64,000 nucleotides of DNA from the NCBI RefSeq assembly GCF_000764305.2, contig NW_025931701.1, forward strand, positions 248,001-312,000, read 5' to 3'. The notes under the pieces are model-generated. The model ran no database searches and was not told where the DNA came from. It saw only the letters and a list, made by a program, of their open reading frames with translations. This document shows positions 12,101 to 23,382 of this stretch, piece by piece. This stretch comes from Hyalella azteca (lineage: Eukaryota > Arthropoda > Malacostraca > Amphipoda > Hyalellidae). Every line of letters starts with the position of its first letter. Positions within the stretch are counted from its first letter, which is position 1. The translations under genes and the position numbers were made by a program.

Positions 12101-15100
12101 TCGGTTTCTTTTTTCAAAAATCGAAAACACGTTATTCGTTTTTTATTTTTGTTCTATGGATGAAATATATCCATCCTATAGCTCTCATTATACCCTCATA
12201 TCAAAATGAATGCTGTTTTTGAGTCGAAAGAAATTCAGCTAGTTCCTAATCCGCGTTTAGCTAAGATGCTGCTTAGCTCTTCCATCATGCAATTTATTTA
12301 ATCAAGTTTAGTTCGTTTTCTCATCATCAGCAAGAGGACATAACCCGTCCGATAATAACTCAATTTATTCACTTTTACTGTCTTCCACGGGACGCTATCT
12401 AAAATAGAGTTTCATTTACAGATCTGCTGCAGCATGGATAGATCGCTTCAAAGAATTCCAAAGTTATAAAGACCTACACGAGGCTTCCAGAGGCTCTTTG
12501 GTTGCAGCATTCGCTGCTTCTCAACAACAACAGCAGCAACAACATCAGCAACACCTGAACGCCATCAACGCTAACGGCGATGACACGAGCAACGACAGCG
12601 GCGGTACGGCTGTAGGCAGCGTTACGGATGGTGGTTCGAGATCTGGCTACGCATCACGGACGTCGGGACAGAACGTGTCGCTCGACCTATGCGTCGTCTG
12701 TGGTGATCGCGCCTCAGGTGCGTATATCTTTATCTACGCCATGATCTGGTTTCATGTTTCGCTGTGCCCATTTTACGGCTAATTGTCTTCTATTATGAAC
12801 TCTACGACATTGATTTCTTATTATGACGTGGTAACTCAATGATTAGTGAATTTCTGTGTTTGAATGGTATTAACTTCATTAAATGTTGGCAATTCTATTG
12901 AAAATATCTAAGTTTAATGTATTATTTTGTTGACAATCCCTCTAGCCTTAAGAAAAAATATATTAATTAATTATACTAAAATTTAATATATGTTGCTTCA
13001 CATGTTCGAGTTTATAATTAGCTGCATTGCACCAGGACGTCCTAATTCAGATTCATAAGCGTCCTCATTCTGAAATTATGATTTTTTTGAAAATCAAATT
13101 TTATTGTGGGCTTGCAGTTGTATACCTAAAAATTTACTCTAATAGACAGAAATTTTTCTCGTTAACTAAATATCATAGGGCCGACGCTTATTACATGTCT
13201 TGCATCCATTATCAATTACGAACCAATTACGTTCATTTTGGAGAACAGTTGTTAAGCCTACTCAAGTTTTCTATCCTAATATTTTTATTCTTTCTGATTT
13301 CAAGCTGTAGCTATTATCTCTGTTAATATATTTTTTTTAGTACCTCTTCTGACAACACTTACCTTACTATATAATTTTAAATCAATTGCATCATGACTAC
13401 TGTAGACTATAAACAAAGCTGTGATTGTCCAATCTTGATTTAGCTCCATTAACATCCTGTACGTTCAAAATATCTGAGCCACATTAATCTCTACTTAATT
13501 AATTAATAATCTTCAGAGAGCTACGGCATTTCTCTAGTTAGCGCATGTCACCGCCTCCTAATTTTTATTCAACTTTCCTCTAATCCTCTCAGTTCTTACC
13601 TGGGCTATTTACGTTGATTAATTGATTAATAATGTGATGTATTCTTTAGGTCGTCACTACGGAGCCATCAGTTGTGAAGGCTGTAAAGGTTTTTTCAAGC
13701 GCAGCATCCGCAAGCAGTTGGGCTACACTTGTCGGAACGCAAAAGCGTGCGAGGTGACCAAGCATCACCGTAATCGCTGCCAGTACTGCAGGCTACAGAA
13801 GTGCCTCAAGATGGGCATGCGCAGCGATTGTAAGACCGATACTAAGGACTTGTACAAAAGTTTGTGGTGTTCTTCGTTGTTTTTGTTCCCTTGTTTGTTG
13901 CTCCTTCTGTCCCAGTTGCTGCCACTGCTTCTTGCTAAACATAACTGATCATCAGGCGTTAAATGATCGCTGCTTCGTGTGTTGCTTTTCCTACATGCCT
14001 ATTTGGATCCCGTTTGTTTTGTTTTGATTACTGTCTGAACTAACGAGTTTTATTCAATGTGAACAAACTAATAAACCTGCCAGAACGCAGGAATAAGATC
14101 AAATATAAATTATAAAATTTATTTGAACATCGTTTGAGTTAAGAGCGCTCACTGGTCATTCCGCACTCTGATGGACCATATCGTCTTAACTTCATTTTGC
14201 TGCGTACTTGCTCATTTCTATGAGATTAACGCGATGTAATAAAGCGTTTTACGTGCGTCATTCACGAACAATAAACAGTATAATTTAGTTCAGTAAAATT
14301 TTATTTTTGTTCCGTGATAAAATATATAATCGGAATTTATTTAACGTCCAAGCAAATTCTTTTTTCGACAAATCCCATTTTGAACTAATTTTTTGTCATC
14401 TTCCTGGTGATCTCTCATACTGTACTGTAAATGTTCCCGGAGATGACCTCCCTGATGGACTAGAAAGCTTTCCTATTAATACGCCACACTAACAGGGGGA
14501 AAATATTAAGAGTTTGTACACTTCAACAGTTTCATTTCTATTTATCGTTCACTCTAAATTGCTGGTAATGAAAGGTTTATGGGTAAATTGGATTTTTTAA
14601 AGTACAGTTTTTTTATAATAGCTATTCTACCTAAGTCATGAATTCATAAATTTCAACATTCAACTTTTAACTTATTTTTGCTCTGTACATTTCAATTTTC
14701 CCTTATAACAGTAAAGTCAGCAAATTTTAACCATTAAAATACTGTTAAAACTTATCAGTTCATTTGCTTCACACATTAATTATGTTAATATTTAATCAGT
14801 TTTTACATTTTTTTAACTTTATAATCTCACCTCCTTGGTAATAAGTTTTATATTTGTTATTTAAACGTGCCATATTTATCAAGTGTGTCTGAAAATCATT
14901 ACGTACAAGCGTACCTATTAGGGAACTTGTCACTCAGCATAATCTTATCATTTACCTAATATACTAATAATCCTCGTTATGCATTGAGGTATAACTCAAG
15001 TATCAGAGGAGCAAGAATCCTTTATTGTCAGCATCATTGACAATTAGGTTATGGTAGGCTTCTCTTAAGCTGCTTGGAACTATTATTCTATCAGCACAGC

Positions 15101-18100
15101 ACTCATTCTCCTCCGCCACTAACCGTGTGCGGTTAACCGTCTGATCTGTCACGAGTCTTACTTTGTTTTGAGGTCCTAATCATTGATGCGTCGTAGCTCG
15201 AGGTGCGACTCCTTCTCACTGTTGTTACCGCAATTATTCACTGATATTCCAGTAGAAATAATTTTTTTTGTGTGTGTACTATGCTACTTAGGCCGGTGAC
15301 TTTTATCGGTGTTAAAGAATGGATTAAACGAGAATGTAAACTGCAGCCTCGTCTATTCTGGGGTTACTGGTTGGTGACCTTGCTTGGTGTTCAATTCTTT
15401 AAATGTCGTATTGCACTGGTTTCTTGGAAGGAGTTGCACCTTGTTAAGTGATTGCCCTAAACGACACACGAACTTAAATGAACGGCACTGTTGCACCGCA
15501 TTCATAAACTAGTTTCTGTTTTTGTCGATTTTGCTTTTGCAAGATGTCTCTGGCCATATTGTTCATAATAATAATCATAATAATTAATAATAATATTAAT
15601 GATATTTTGCAAGAGTGATGTGACCCTTGCTGTACCGTGTATCATATTCTTTCTCTCTCTCTCCTCACTCACATCCCCCTGTCCTGTGGCATTGTGACGA
15701 TCGCGACAATAGCTAGCGATGGCATGTTGTTCACCGGCCACGCCAAGCCAAGAAAAGCGCTTCACTCAGCCAAGCCTAGTACGTCTCACTCATGAATACC
15801 CTGCTGGCTCTCCTATACTCACGTCCGCAGTCTTGCTAAATTATGACCTATAATTGTTCTCCCAAAAATATCTTTTACTCATGCAAAAAGCTGATTCATA
15901 ACCTATGACTTCTCTGAATTTCTCATATTTTCAATGGCCTAATATTTTATGATTGAAGTGGCTCACAATAACATCATATTGATCAGTTTATCTGTGGCCC
16001 TAAACCAAAGCTAAAAGCTTTATTTGTTATAAATGAATGCAATATTACTTGCGCGTGGCGTGTTCATCAAGCTCTTGTATAGTCTAGAGCTCGGCGCTCA
16101 GCTGCCCTCAGTTGCTTTCAAAATTGTTTGTTTTGTATTCCACGTAGATTCGTTTTCTGCATTCCCAAAATTTGAAATTAATTACGTCTTACTAATATAT
16201 TATGATGATTTAGAATGATTTAGCTAAGGAAAATTTGTCGTTATCTATTAGTTGTCCTGAAACCATCATCAGACTTCCAAATAAAATTCTCCTGTTTAAT
16301 TCTAAATGTGAGCACTTATTCGTAATTTAGCAAGACTGGCTGTTGAGTTGAGCTGGCAGTGCAATATACTCCTAGTGACAAACTTAAGTGTGGGACGAGC
16401 CATGTAAACACCCCAGTGGCCCAATGACTTGCAGCCCACTTCGGGCTTTAGATCACGCGGTAACCTGGCGGTATTGTAACAGAGAGAGAAATATGAAGTG
16501 CGATCTAACGTTCTTTGTTGCTTTATATTTAGTGCTCTCGTGCACATCAGTTCAATCGTTTGCACACTCCCGTCAGCACCTTTCGCACCCTCTTGTTTGT
16601 GTTTTGTTTGCCTGAAGCCGTCGCATGTGTAGATAGTTGTACCTATCTTTGTACGAATCTATTTTGAACTTGAAAATTCAATTAATGGAGATACTCTGAA
16701 GGAAACCTTTACTATGTTGAATTATCGCTTAGTAAGAATGCGTTTCTATCCAGGGGCTTTTTTGTGTGGCTTTCTTTGTTGTAAATCCAATCCACCAAAG
16801 CCTAAATTAAACTTAATATTCACATCTCTTCATCCGCTGAGTTGCTTCTCAGCGGGAAGAAATTAGATCACTTCTTCAGTTTCTATTTGGAAACGAGTTT
16901 TTGAGAAGAAATTTTGTAAAGTATTTTTATTTTTCCCTGTCATATCTTGAAAATATAAGAAACAACCATTTGGCAAACCGGTATTTTGTACGCCTCCCCC
17001 ATCTTTTTGTCAACTCACGAAAGTGATATGGTTAAAAAAATTTGATCAGTAAAAATTATCTGTCTTTACTTACTGATCATTGAAATGAAAGATAATCTTC
17101 TCGTCCTATTTAGAGACAATAAAGTAGGAATAAAATTTTGATCGTAACTTGTACATAATGAAATAACGGTCTTGGTGTGTATATAAAGGTACAGTGTACA
17201 AAGCTCGAGTTCTCTTGTTACTCTGTCACGTCCGCTTGATGAGCTCTTAACATCTTAAGCACGAGACAGATTGGTGCGGCGTTCAATCCTTCAAGTTTTA
17301 CCTCAACAATAACTCATTAATATTAATTCCAACATAAATAAGTTACTATTATGCTTTCCGTGGGTGCGCTGTGATTGTGCTGATGTGAATGATAGCGAAA
17401 AGCCTTTAAATTCCTGCTGTAAAAAGTCCCGCCGCCTTCAAATTTCTACTCGTGTGTACCTTGTAAGAAAACTTGGCCATAATTGTTTTGTTATTTATTT
17501 GCTCTCTGTATTTAATGTTATGCATGTTACAATCATGATATGTTGCTGTTATTTTGAATTCTAACAACAAACACTTAATAGCGTTATGATACTCAAATTT
17601 TCGTCTTATATCTGTTAATAAACCTTGAATCGGACATTTTATTGTAACTTTGCTATATTCTTTGAAAAATTCAATTGGGTTTTCTTGCTTGTTGATTATT
17701 AATTAGTAATGAACGTGATTTGTAGTTGAAACATTTTTTCGTTATTTCATCATCAGAATATATGGCCTTTGCCGTGAGGGAGACATTCTTTTGCTGTTTA
17801 CTTTGATAATGATACGGAATAGCATAAGTCAAACGAATCATTACTAAGAAAAATATAGTTCTGCGAAACGCGCCTTCGTCGGAATGGTCAGAAATTTGAA
17901 TCACAAAAGAAAAAAATCATTCGAGAACCACATATTGTACTAAAAACTGTACTGTAAATGTACTGTACTAAAAACTGTAAATATAACTGTTTGAATAATC
18001 TTCGTTGAGATATTAGTTTTCTTGAAGTGTGAAATTCGTTATCGAGAACATTAAAGAAATTTAAGCTAAGAGTATCCAAATTAAAGCTACCAAATGTTTT

Positions 18101-21100
18101 GTTTAATCATTATATCTTTCGTGACCTATACGCTCGGGTTCATTGTCGATCACTGACGATGTTCTTCATTCACAGCGGTGCAGTCTGAGCGCAAGCCTTA
18201 CATGGGCGGTCTAGGATCTTTAGACCGAGACAAAGATGGATCTCCTCCAGGGCCCATGATGTCGATGGGGTCTTCTTTGGATGTGACATCCGGAGGATCT
18301 CACTCCCCTTCACCCGTTACAGTTTCCTCGTTGTCTTCCATGTCCATGAACTCCCCCCTCGTGTCAACGCTCGCCGCATCCAAGCTTAACAACCCTCAGC
18401 GGGACAGCCTTCACGAGCTCAGAATCCAAATGGCCAGGGCTTTCGAGGGTGCCTTCCATCCAGTTGACCGGCCCAGAGATAATGGTGAGATTTTTACTTT
18501 TGTGTTCATTTTTTAGAAACTTAGTGGGAAGTCGGTTACTCTTACCTTTTTTGAGAGTATTGAAATTTTTTGCGTATATTGCGACAGTTTTATTCAAGGT
18601 AATTTCATTTCATATTCACAGACTTTCCCATAACTTTTATTATATTGATATTTTATTGCAATTACCGGGGTATTCTCTAAGGCCGTCGCGGAACGGAAGG
18701 ACAAAAGCTAATAAGATTTTTACCACGTTTTTCTTAGCTCGCTTTCGTGTCCGTCTGCGATGATCAAATCTTGCAATCGATATTTCACCAACTTTCCCGC
18801 TAGCTAGCGCTCTGAAATTTTTAGGGAAGCTCAGCTCCCGATGACAATACAATAATCAATGATTTGTTGCACGTTTCCAGGCGTATTTATTCAATGAAAT
18901 GCGTGGAATTTATTCAATTGGTGCATGAAATGAAATGAAATTACATGCACCAATGTATCCCCTCGAATACAATTTTATACAGAACTTCGAAAAGAATTTT
19001 CTTTCGTGCATTTGCGTGGCCAACAGAAATAAAATGAATATTATGTAGGACTAAAAAGGAGAAAATAAAATACTTAAAAAAAAATTTTTAAAAAACCACG
19101 TTTTTCTTGTGGACTAAAAAGTAGAAAATAAATTATGGCTCGCCCCAAAAAACGTGTGTCGGGCAGATTTATGATTAAAGCGAAAAGCACACAACACACG
19201 AATTTTGGAAATTTGATGGTGAACGTACAGCCCGACCCACGTTTTTTGGGGCGAGCCATAATTTATTTTCTACTTTTTAGTCCACAAGAAAAACGTGGTT
19301 TTTTAAAAAGTTTTTTTTTTAAGTATTTTATTAACACTTTAATTTCCAATGGACTAACCTAAATTGAGGAACAATTACAACGCTGAACCACGCTTCTAAG
19401 CTTCTAACGATGGCAATTGCATGACACAAAGAGGTGCCTACGCAAAAGGTAGCTTGAAAAAAAATAATTGGTGCACAGTTGGCTTAGCCGTAACCTTACT
19501 TCAAGCTGTCCTAGTCGGCTTCTCTCAAGCTCGCCCCACGCATACATTGAGACACGCATACGTGCACCACTCATCATAAGCAAGGACCAGCTTGAGATCG
19601 AAGTGGCTTTTAAGCATGTCGTCGGGGCGAAGTAGTCGCAGTTATCACAAGTAGGCACGTCGTGCTACTTCACGCTAATTAAAGCAACCAGCGAAACAAA
19701 GGTGGCTCCTGTGGTGAGGTGGTCAGTGACACCAAGTAGACCCACTGGCGTACCTTCAACAAAAGGGACTTTATCAACATCAGGCTGCAGGTGCTGCCAT
19801 TCTAGGGTGCAGACTGTTAGGGCGCTTATGGAAATAAACAGGGGCAAAATTAGCTAAGTAGCATCGTGCACTCACAAGTTAATCTGAACCCAGATCAGAA
19901 ATATTCCAGATCTTTATTGCAAACTAAGGCAAGCGAAGCAACTTAAATCTAAGTACCATCGGCATAGTATGACAAGTATTAAAAAAATCACGACGCGGCT
20001 TACTTGTACGAACAGCGGTACGGCAAAGCAACGCCGATAGGAAAGAGCGAACAGTGTGTAGATTGTAGATGAGAGTGTTTTCAGAACACAGCAAGTAATG
20101 AAGCAAGGTTGCCGGCATGCGTAACGTGAGTACGTGACATGCCAATTCAGCGGGAAATCGTAATAGTTAGTTAGCTAGCTTCTTTCCTTCACAGATACGA
20201 TGCTGAAACTGTATCTTTTGCTCGCAACATTTTTCAGTTGAATCACACTAGTTCATGTGCAATACGCTGCAGGTTCCCCGCACTCGCCCACGGACTACAG
20301 CACAATCAAGGAAGAGTTTCCTTCGCTGAACTTCTGCAGTAGCGACAAGTCTCCGTCGGACGGCTCCCCGTCGCCCAGGCCTGAAGCGCGGCTCAACGGA
20401 GCGGCATCTGATAATAAGGTCGGCCACTGGCATTGAGCCATGTGCTCGGATGTTGGAATTGAGTCTATTTGTTCAACAGTTCATGATCCAAATTGATTTT
20501 TTTGCATTTAGTCATATGCATGACTTCAATTAAGCCTTTATTTAATTGAGAGTTAAGAAGGATTTAATCCGTTTACGGCAAAATTTACTTTCTTTCTTTG
20601 AATATTAAAAATAAATGTGATTTTGTGTACTCATTGGACAATAAAGCAATACTTTGGGCTTAATTTATTTACCGGCTTCTTTATGATCTGAAATTTCAAT
20701 TCGGAAAAGCCTCTCTTGATCATGTGAAATTTAGTTCCTTACGTTACTTCGACATCATTTCAGAAGAAATTCATGATTATTCAGGGTTAGTGCCTGCTCA
20801 ATGCACTCGGCACTTTTTTCATCGATCGATTAGGGTTACTCTAGTCAGAATCCATGGCTCAATCTTGGGGCTTGCAAGATTGAACTTTAACGTGAACCTG
20901 CTCATATTTATTTCCCTGCTTCTCAGGTGAATGGCACGAATTCCGACAACGACTCTACAGACACGGACACTCCAACACCGCAGTCTACTGCCAACACTCC
21001 TCATGACTCTCAGCAACAGTCAACACCATCGTCAGAATATTCGCAGCAAACTCAAGTGAAGTCAGAGTCAGGCAGACATGGCACTCCTGCTCAGTTAGAT

Positions 21101-23152
21101 GGACCTTGTGATCGTACAAGTCCCGAGCCACATCGTCTACCTGAGCAGTCGGAACCCATGCAGCTCACCACTACATCACCATCGATAGACCTCAAGCCTT
21201 GCGTAACATCGCCCGGCTACAGCAACTCCAGGCTCAACAGCCTCCACGACAGTGCAGAACTTGATCCCAATGCTCCACTGCTCACAGAGTCACTCGTACC
21301 CTTTAATTTAACTGCCCCTTCACCCATGCCGCCCTTCCTCAACGTGCATTACATATGCGAGAGCGCCTCCAGACTTCTATTCCTGTCAGTCCACTGGTCC
21401 AGGAACATTCCTGCCTTCCAATCTCTCAGGTAATTTTTGCATTGGTGTGCATTTCTATCTATTCTAAATTGTTTGTTTTAATCGACGCGATAAGCTCTTC
21501 TTTTCCTATTTACTGTCAAGATCTCAAAGTTTTAGATACTCTTTTACTTTTAATTATTAATAAACAACAGAGCACATCACTAAGTATGTTATGTTCATTT
21601 AGACTGATTGCTGAATAGCATGGCCAAGATTATCCATCCAGTCTTGATGATTTTGATCACAATGTAATTAGACTTGAGAGAGAATTTAGCTACGTTTTGA
21701 AACTAAATAGAACGCATCCAATTCTCACATTTCTAAGTCAGCTCGACAATGTTCCAGTATCTCTTCATATATAGAACCCAGATAATGGTGGACCCGATTC
21801 TCTGCTTTCCTAAATATTGCTCGGTGATTTCTCCTAAATATTGCTCTGTTTTTTGCAGTCAATCGCTGCAGATCCAGCTGGTGCGCGGCTCCTGGAGTGA
21901 GATCTTGTCTCTGGGTCTGGCGCAGTGCAGCGCCACGTTGTCCCTGGACGTTATTCTCAACGCTATTTCTCAGCACCTAGCCGCGGCCCTCGACTCTAAT
22001 AAAATATCTCAGGAGAGGTTTAAGGAGGTGGGCGCCTGCGTCTCGTCACTTGCTCCTAAATTTGACTTGCCAAGATTTTTTAAGCTAAGGATTTGTAAAG
22101 CATGGAATTCGATGTCGCACGGATCTTTTCAGCTGCCAGTTTTAATTTGATTATAATTTGCCCTGAAGGAGTTTGAGAAATCGATATTTTATTTGAGGGT
22201 CATTAATACCTACTGTGCCTGTGTGTGATACTTTTAATTTGGCAGCATCTACATTGGATATCTTAGTTTTGAAATCATCCATTGAATTTAATCGAAGTCT
22301 TTCTAATCGATTGTACGATATTCTACACCTAAATGATTGTAACCCATGTTTGATTTCAAGCGATGCCTACAGTCGTTTTTCACTGTAATCAGTCATGAAG
22401 ATGGCAGTAAACACTTGTAACAATTACAAACACTTGTAACTTTTTTACGACACGTTTTACCGCAGGTCTACGAGCACATCGCGAGGCTGCAGGAGCTCGT
22501 GACGACTCTGAATAAAATGTCCCTCGACGAGCACGAGTACGCGTACCTGAAGGCGCTCGTCCTGTTCTCCCTGGACCACGTCTCGCCAGGCTCGCTGACG
22601 CCCAGTGAACGCGCCGCTGTCGTCCGTGGTCAGCACAAAGCTACGTCAGAGCTTCGTCAGCACGTGGTCTCTGACAGCAGCCAAGCTCAGGCCATCGAGA
22701 GATTAGCTCAGCTTCTTCTTTGCCTCCTGACCGTCAGGAAACTTCAGCCTCAGGTGGGCAACCACGTGTTTCTCTTGCATCTTGGCTGACGTTGAAGAAT
22801 TTAGCTGCGCTAGTTGCAAGTATTTGCCTTGATAAATGTCGTACTTTATAAAATCTTCCTAACTTGCAGCTAAATAATTATCAATTGAGAGAAATTATTC
22901 AACGAAAAAATGAAAAAAAGTAATTAAGCCATGTGTTTTTATCCTGATCCTAAATTGTTTGTTTTCCAGAATAGTCTCGTACTTGCGTGAATATTTAGAG
23001 AACACGTTCTTTTTTTGTGCATTCGTTAAATAACATATCTTTATTCTTGTTTCTTTCAGATAATGGAAGAGCTTTTCTTCGCCGGTCTTATCGGTAATGT
23101 TCAAATCGACTCAGTAATTCCTTACATAATGAAGATGGAAATGTCTGATTAG
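8412..23152 (+). CDS. Hr78: Nuclear receptor, TR2/TR4 (NR2C / Hr78) group, nine joined coding exons
   Basis: This is a DNA-binding transcription factor of the testicular-receptor (NR2C) group, acting in the nucleus on direct repeats of AGGTCA-type half sites. Nine exons (8412-9120, 12422-12717, 13650-13829, 18176-18484, 20273-20418, 20927-21429, 21859-22027, 22466-22753, 23060-23152) join by GT-AG introns with no frame break, giving about 897 residues plus a short missing start. Numbering below assumes the proposed three-residue start exon (total 900). The order is a Ser/Thr-rich N-terminal region, a Gln tract (about 273-284), the zinc-finger domain (Cys 330-391), a hinge with two SUMO-type motifs (IKEE 513-516, VKSE 594-597) and a ligand-binding domain (about 675-897). 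The domain carries the family signature [10 protein letters not shown] and ends VIPYIMKME, very close to vertebrate TR4. Known TR2/TR4 and insect Hr78 proteins are about 600 residues, so this one is unusually long, mainly before the DNA-binding domain. Family assignment is firm; the symbol is by homology. Confidence 0.93.
9121..12421 (+). other. Nuclear receptor intron
   Basis: A 3.3-kb GT-AG intron. It holds a 41-bp tandem repeat (10931-11092) and GC-richer patches around 10110-10260, 11080-11190 and 11620-11760. No further exon is supported. Confidence 0.85.
10931..11092. repeat. Tandem repeat, 41-42-bp unit, about four copies
   Basis: The unit begins TGTCTTGAGTCATTGTGTAG and ends GGTGCCGTT. 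Copy starts are near 10931, 10973, 11014 and 11055. Copies differ by one to three bases. Confidence 0.95.
12422..12717 (+). CDS. Hr78: Nuclear receptor exon: Gln tract and first half of zinc finger 1
   Basis: The acceptor is TTTACAG and the donor is GTGCGT. It encodes an acidic and Ser-rich stretch, a Gln/His run (S-Q7-H-Q-Q-H), a Gly/Ser region, and the start of the DNA-binding domain, CVVCGDRAS. The two cysteines are the first two zinc ligands of finger 1. The exon ends one base into the following Gly codon, and that split codon joins exactly to the next exon. Confidence 0.95.
12718..13649 (+). other. Nuclear receptor intron within zinc finger 1
   Basis: A GT-AG intron splitting the Gly codon after CGDRAS. 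AT-rich, with nothing else recognised. Confidence 0.95.
13650..13829 (+). CDS. Hr78: Nuclear receptor exon: rest of zinc finger 1, P-box and zinc finger 2
   Basis: It encodes [20 protein letters not shown] and then zinc finger 2. Joined to the preceding exon, the cysteine spacing is C-x2-C-x13-C-x2-C and then C-x5-C-x9-C-x2-C. The P-box is CEGCKG, which specifies AGGTCA-type half sites, and [15 protein letters not shown] is typical of NR2 receptors. The donor is T|GTAAGA. Its leftover T joins CG at 18176 to make Ser, giving M-R-S-D-S-V-Q, parallel to the vertebrate TR4 segment after finger 2. Confidence 0.98.
13830..18175 (+). other. Nuclear receptor intron after the DNA-binding domain
   Basis: A 4.3-kb intron, very AT-rich, with a short TAA-type simple stretch near 15565-15600. 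The open frames within it show no domain. Confidence 0.9.
18176..18484 (+). CDS. Hr78: Nuclear receptor exon: hinge, first part
   Basis: It begins S-V-Q-S-E-R-K-P, the conserved carboxyl extension right after the DNA-binding domain in TR2/TR4. The hinge that follows is rich in Gly, Ser, Met and Pro. The acceptor is TTCACAG and the donor is GTGAGA. The exon ends one base into a Gly codon completed at 20273. Confidence 0.93.
18485..20272 (+). other. Nuclear receptor intron carrying a foldback element
   Basis: It holds the 19064-19332 inverted repeat. Next to it, 19400-20150 is GC-richer and carries three successive open frames on the minus strand that I could not assign; it may be an old mobile-element remnant. 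Confidence 0.75.
19064..19332. mobile_element. Foldback (MITE-like) element
   Basis: Long inverted arms, about 19064-19164 and 19230-19332, surround a loop of about 65 bases. The arms share GGGGCGAGCCATAATTTATT and a CCACGTTTTTC block with only small differences. A partial copy of one arm segment (GGACTAAAAAG, then GAGAAAATAAA) also lies just outside the left arm at 19048. No clear target duplication was found. Confidence 0.8.
20273..20418 (+). CDS. Hr78: Nuclear receptor exon: hinge with IKEE motif
   Basis: This 146-base exon follows acceptor GCTGCAG. It completes the split Gly codon and ends on a whole codon before GTCGGC. It encodes a Ser/Pro-rich hinge segment with I-K-E-E, which fits the SUMO consensus (hydrophobic-K-x-E). 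TR2/TR4 are known to be regulated by SUMO on hinge lysines; use of this site here is inference. Confidence 0.88.
20419..20926 (+). other. Nuclear receptor intron
   Basis: A 508-base GT-AG intron between two whole codons. Nothing else seen. Confidence 0.9.
20927..21429 (+). CDS. Hr78: Nuclear receptor exon: end of hinge and start of ligand-binding domain
   Basis: The first part is a Thr/Ser/Pro/Gln-rich hinge with V-K-S-E, at the place where TR2/TR4 carry a VKTE-like SUMO site. The second part opens the ligand-binding domain: [20 protein letters not shown], then LLFLSVHW. Vertebrate TR4 has Gly where this protein has Cys in HYI(G/C)ESAS. The exon ends two bases into a Ser codon finished at 21859. 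Confidence 0.96.
21430..21858 (+). other. Nuclear receptor intron in the ligand-binding domain
   Basis: A 429-base GT-AG intron with acceptor TTTTTTGCAG. A short direct repeat (CCTAAATATTGCTC) occurs just before the acceptor, at 21809 and 21834. Confidence 0.9.
21859..22027 (+). CDS. Hr78: Nuclear receptor exon: ligand-binding domain, middle helices
   Basis: It follows acceptor TTTTGCAG. It encodes the segment with [17 protein letters not shown], which aligns with the TR4 stretch around LGLAQCW, and ends ISQERFKE before donor GTGGGC. Reading through the donor would give a different 41-residue tail, so the spliced form is preferred. Confidence 0.95.
22028..22465 (+). other. Nuclear receptor intron in the ligand-binding domain
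   Basis: A 438-base GT-AG intron, AT-rich. Nothing else seen. Confidence 0.9.
22466..22753 (+). CDS. Hr78: Nuclear receptor exon: ligand-binding domain, helices around [12 protein letters not shown]
   Basis: This 288-base exon begins and ends on codon boundaries (acceptor ACCGCAG, donor GTGGGC). It contains [18 protein letters not shown], nearly identical to the helix 8 region of TR2/TR4. It ends in a Leu-rich helix with [14 protein letters not shown]. Its GC content is higher than in the flanking introns. Confidence 0.97.
22754..23059 (+). other. Last nuclear receptor intron
   Basis: A 306-base GT-AG intron. Nothing else seen. Confidence 0.9.
23060..23152 (+). CDS. Hr78: Nuclear receptor terminal coding exon with stop codon
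   Basis: Thirty residues and a TAG stop follow acceptor TTTCTTTCAG. The sequence [13 protein letters not shown], then [14 protein letters not shown], is the TR2/TR4 C-terminus almost residue for residue. Like those proteins, it lacks a strong canonical AF-2 helix of the LLxEML type. Confidence 0.97.
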   Translation: MMEELFFAGLIGNVQIDSVIPYIMKMEMSD

Positions 23153-23376
23153 GCTATATTTTATCTATGTAAACGTAATTTTACAATTAACGAATGTTTT
23201 TTTAGAAACTATGAATAATTTTGAATGTTAACAGTGCTTGTACATTACGAATGTAATATATTTGTTGATAGCTGCTAAGCGCACGTTAATCCAAGGCATT
23301 GCCATTCCGTGCAAATTAAAGTTTAACGTAGAAAATATTATCGAGGTAGGAATTATGTACCGGTAGAGAAAGGCCT

Positions 23377-23382
23377 AATAAA
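23377..23382 (+). terminator. Candidate poly(A) signal of the nuclear receptor
   Basis: The first AATAAA after the stop codon, 225 bases downstream. A second AATAAA is at 23978-23983. Which is used cannot be told from sequence alone. Confidence 0.45.

Noticed and set aside
22028..22150. Read-through of the receptor exon giving V-G-A-C-V-S-S and onward to a stop
   Set aside because: The donor GTGGGC and the in-phase exon at 22466 restore the conserved ligand-binding domain.
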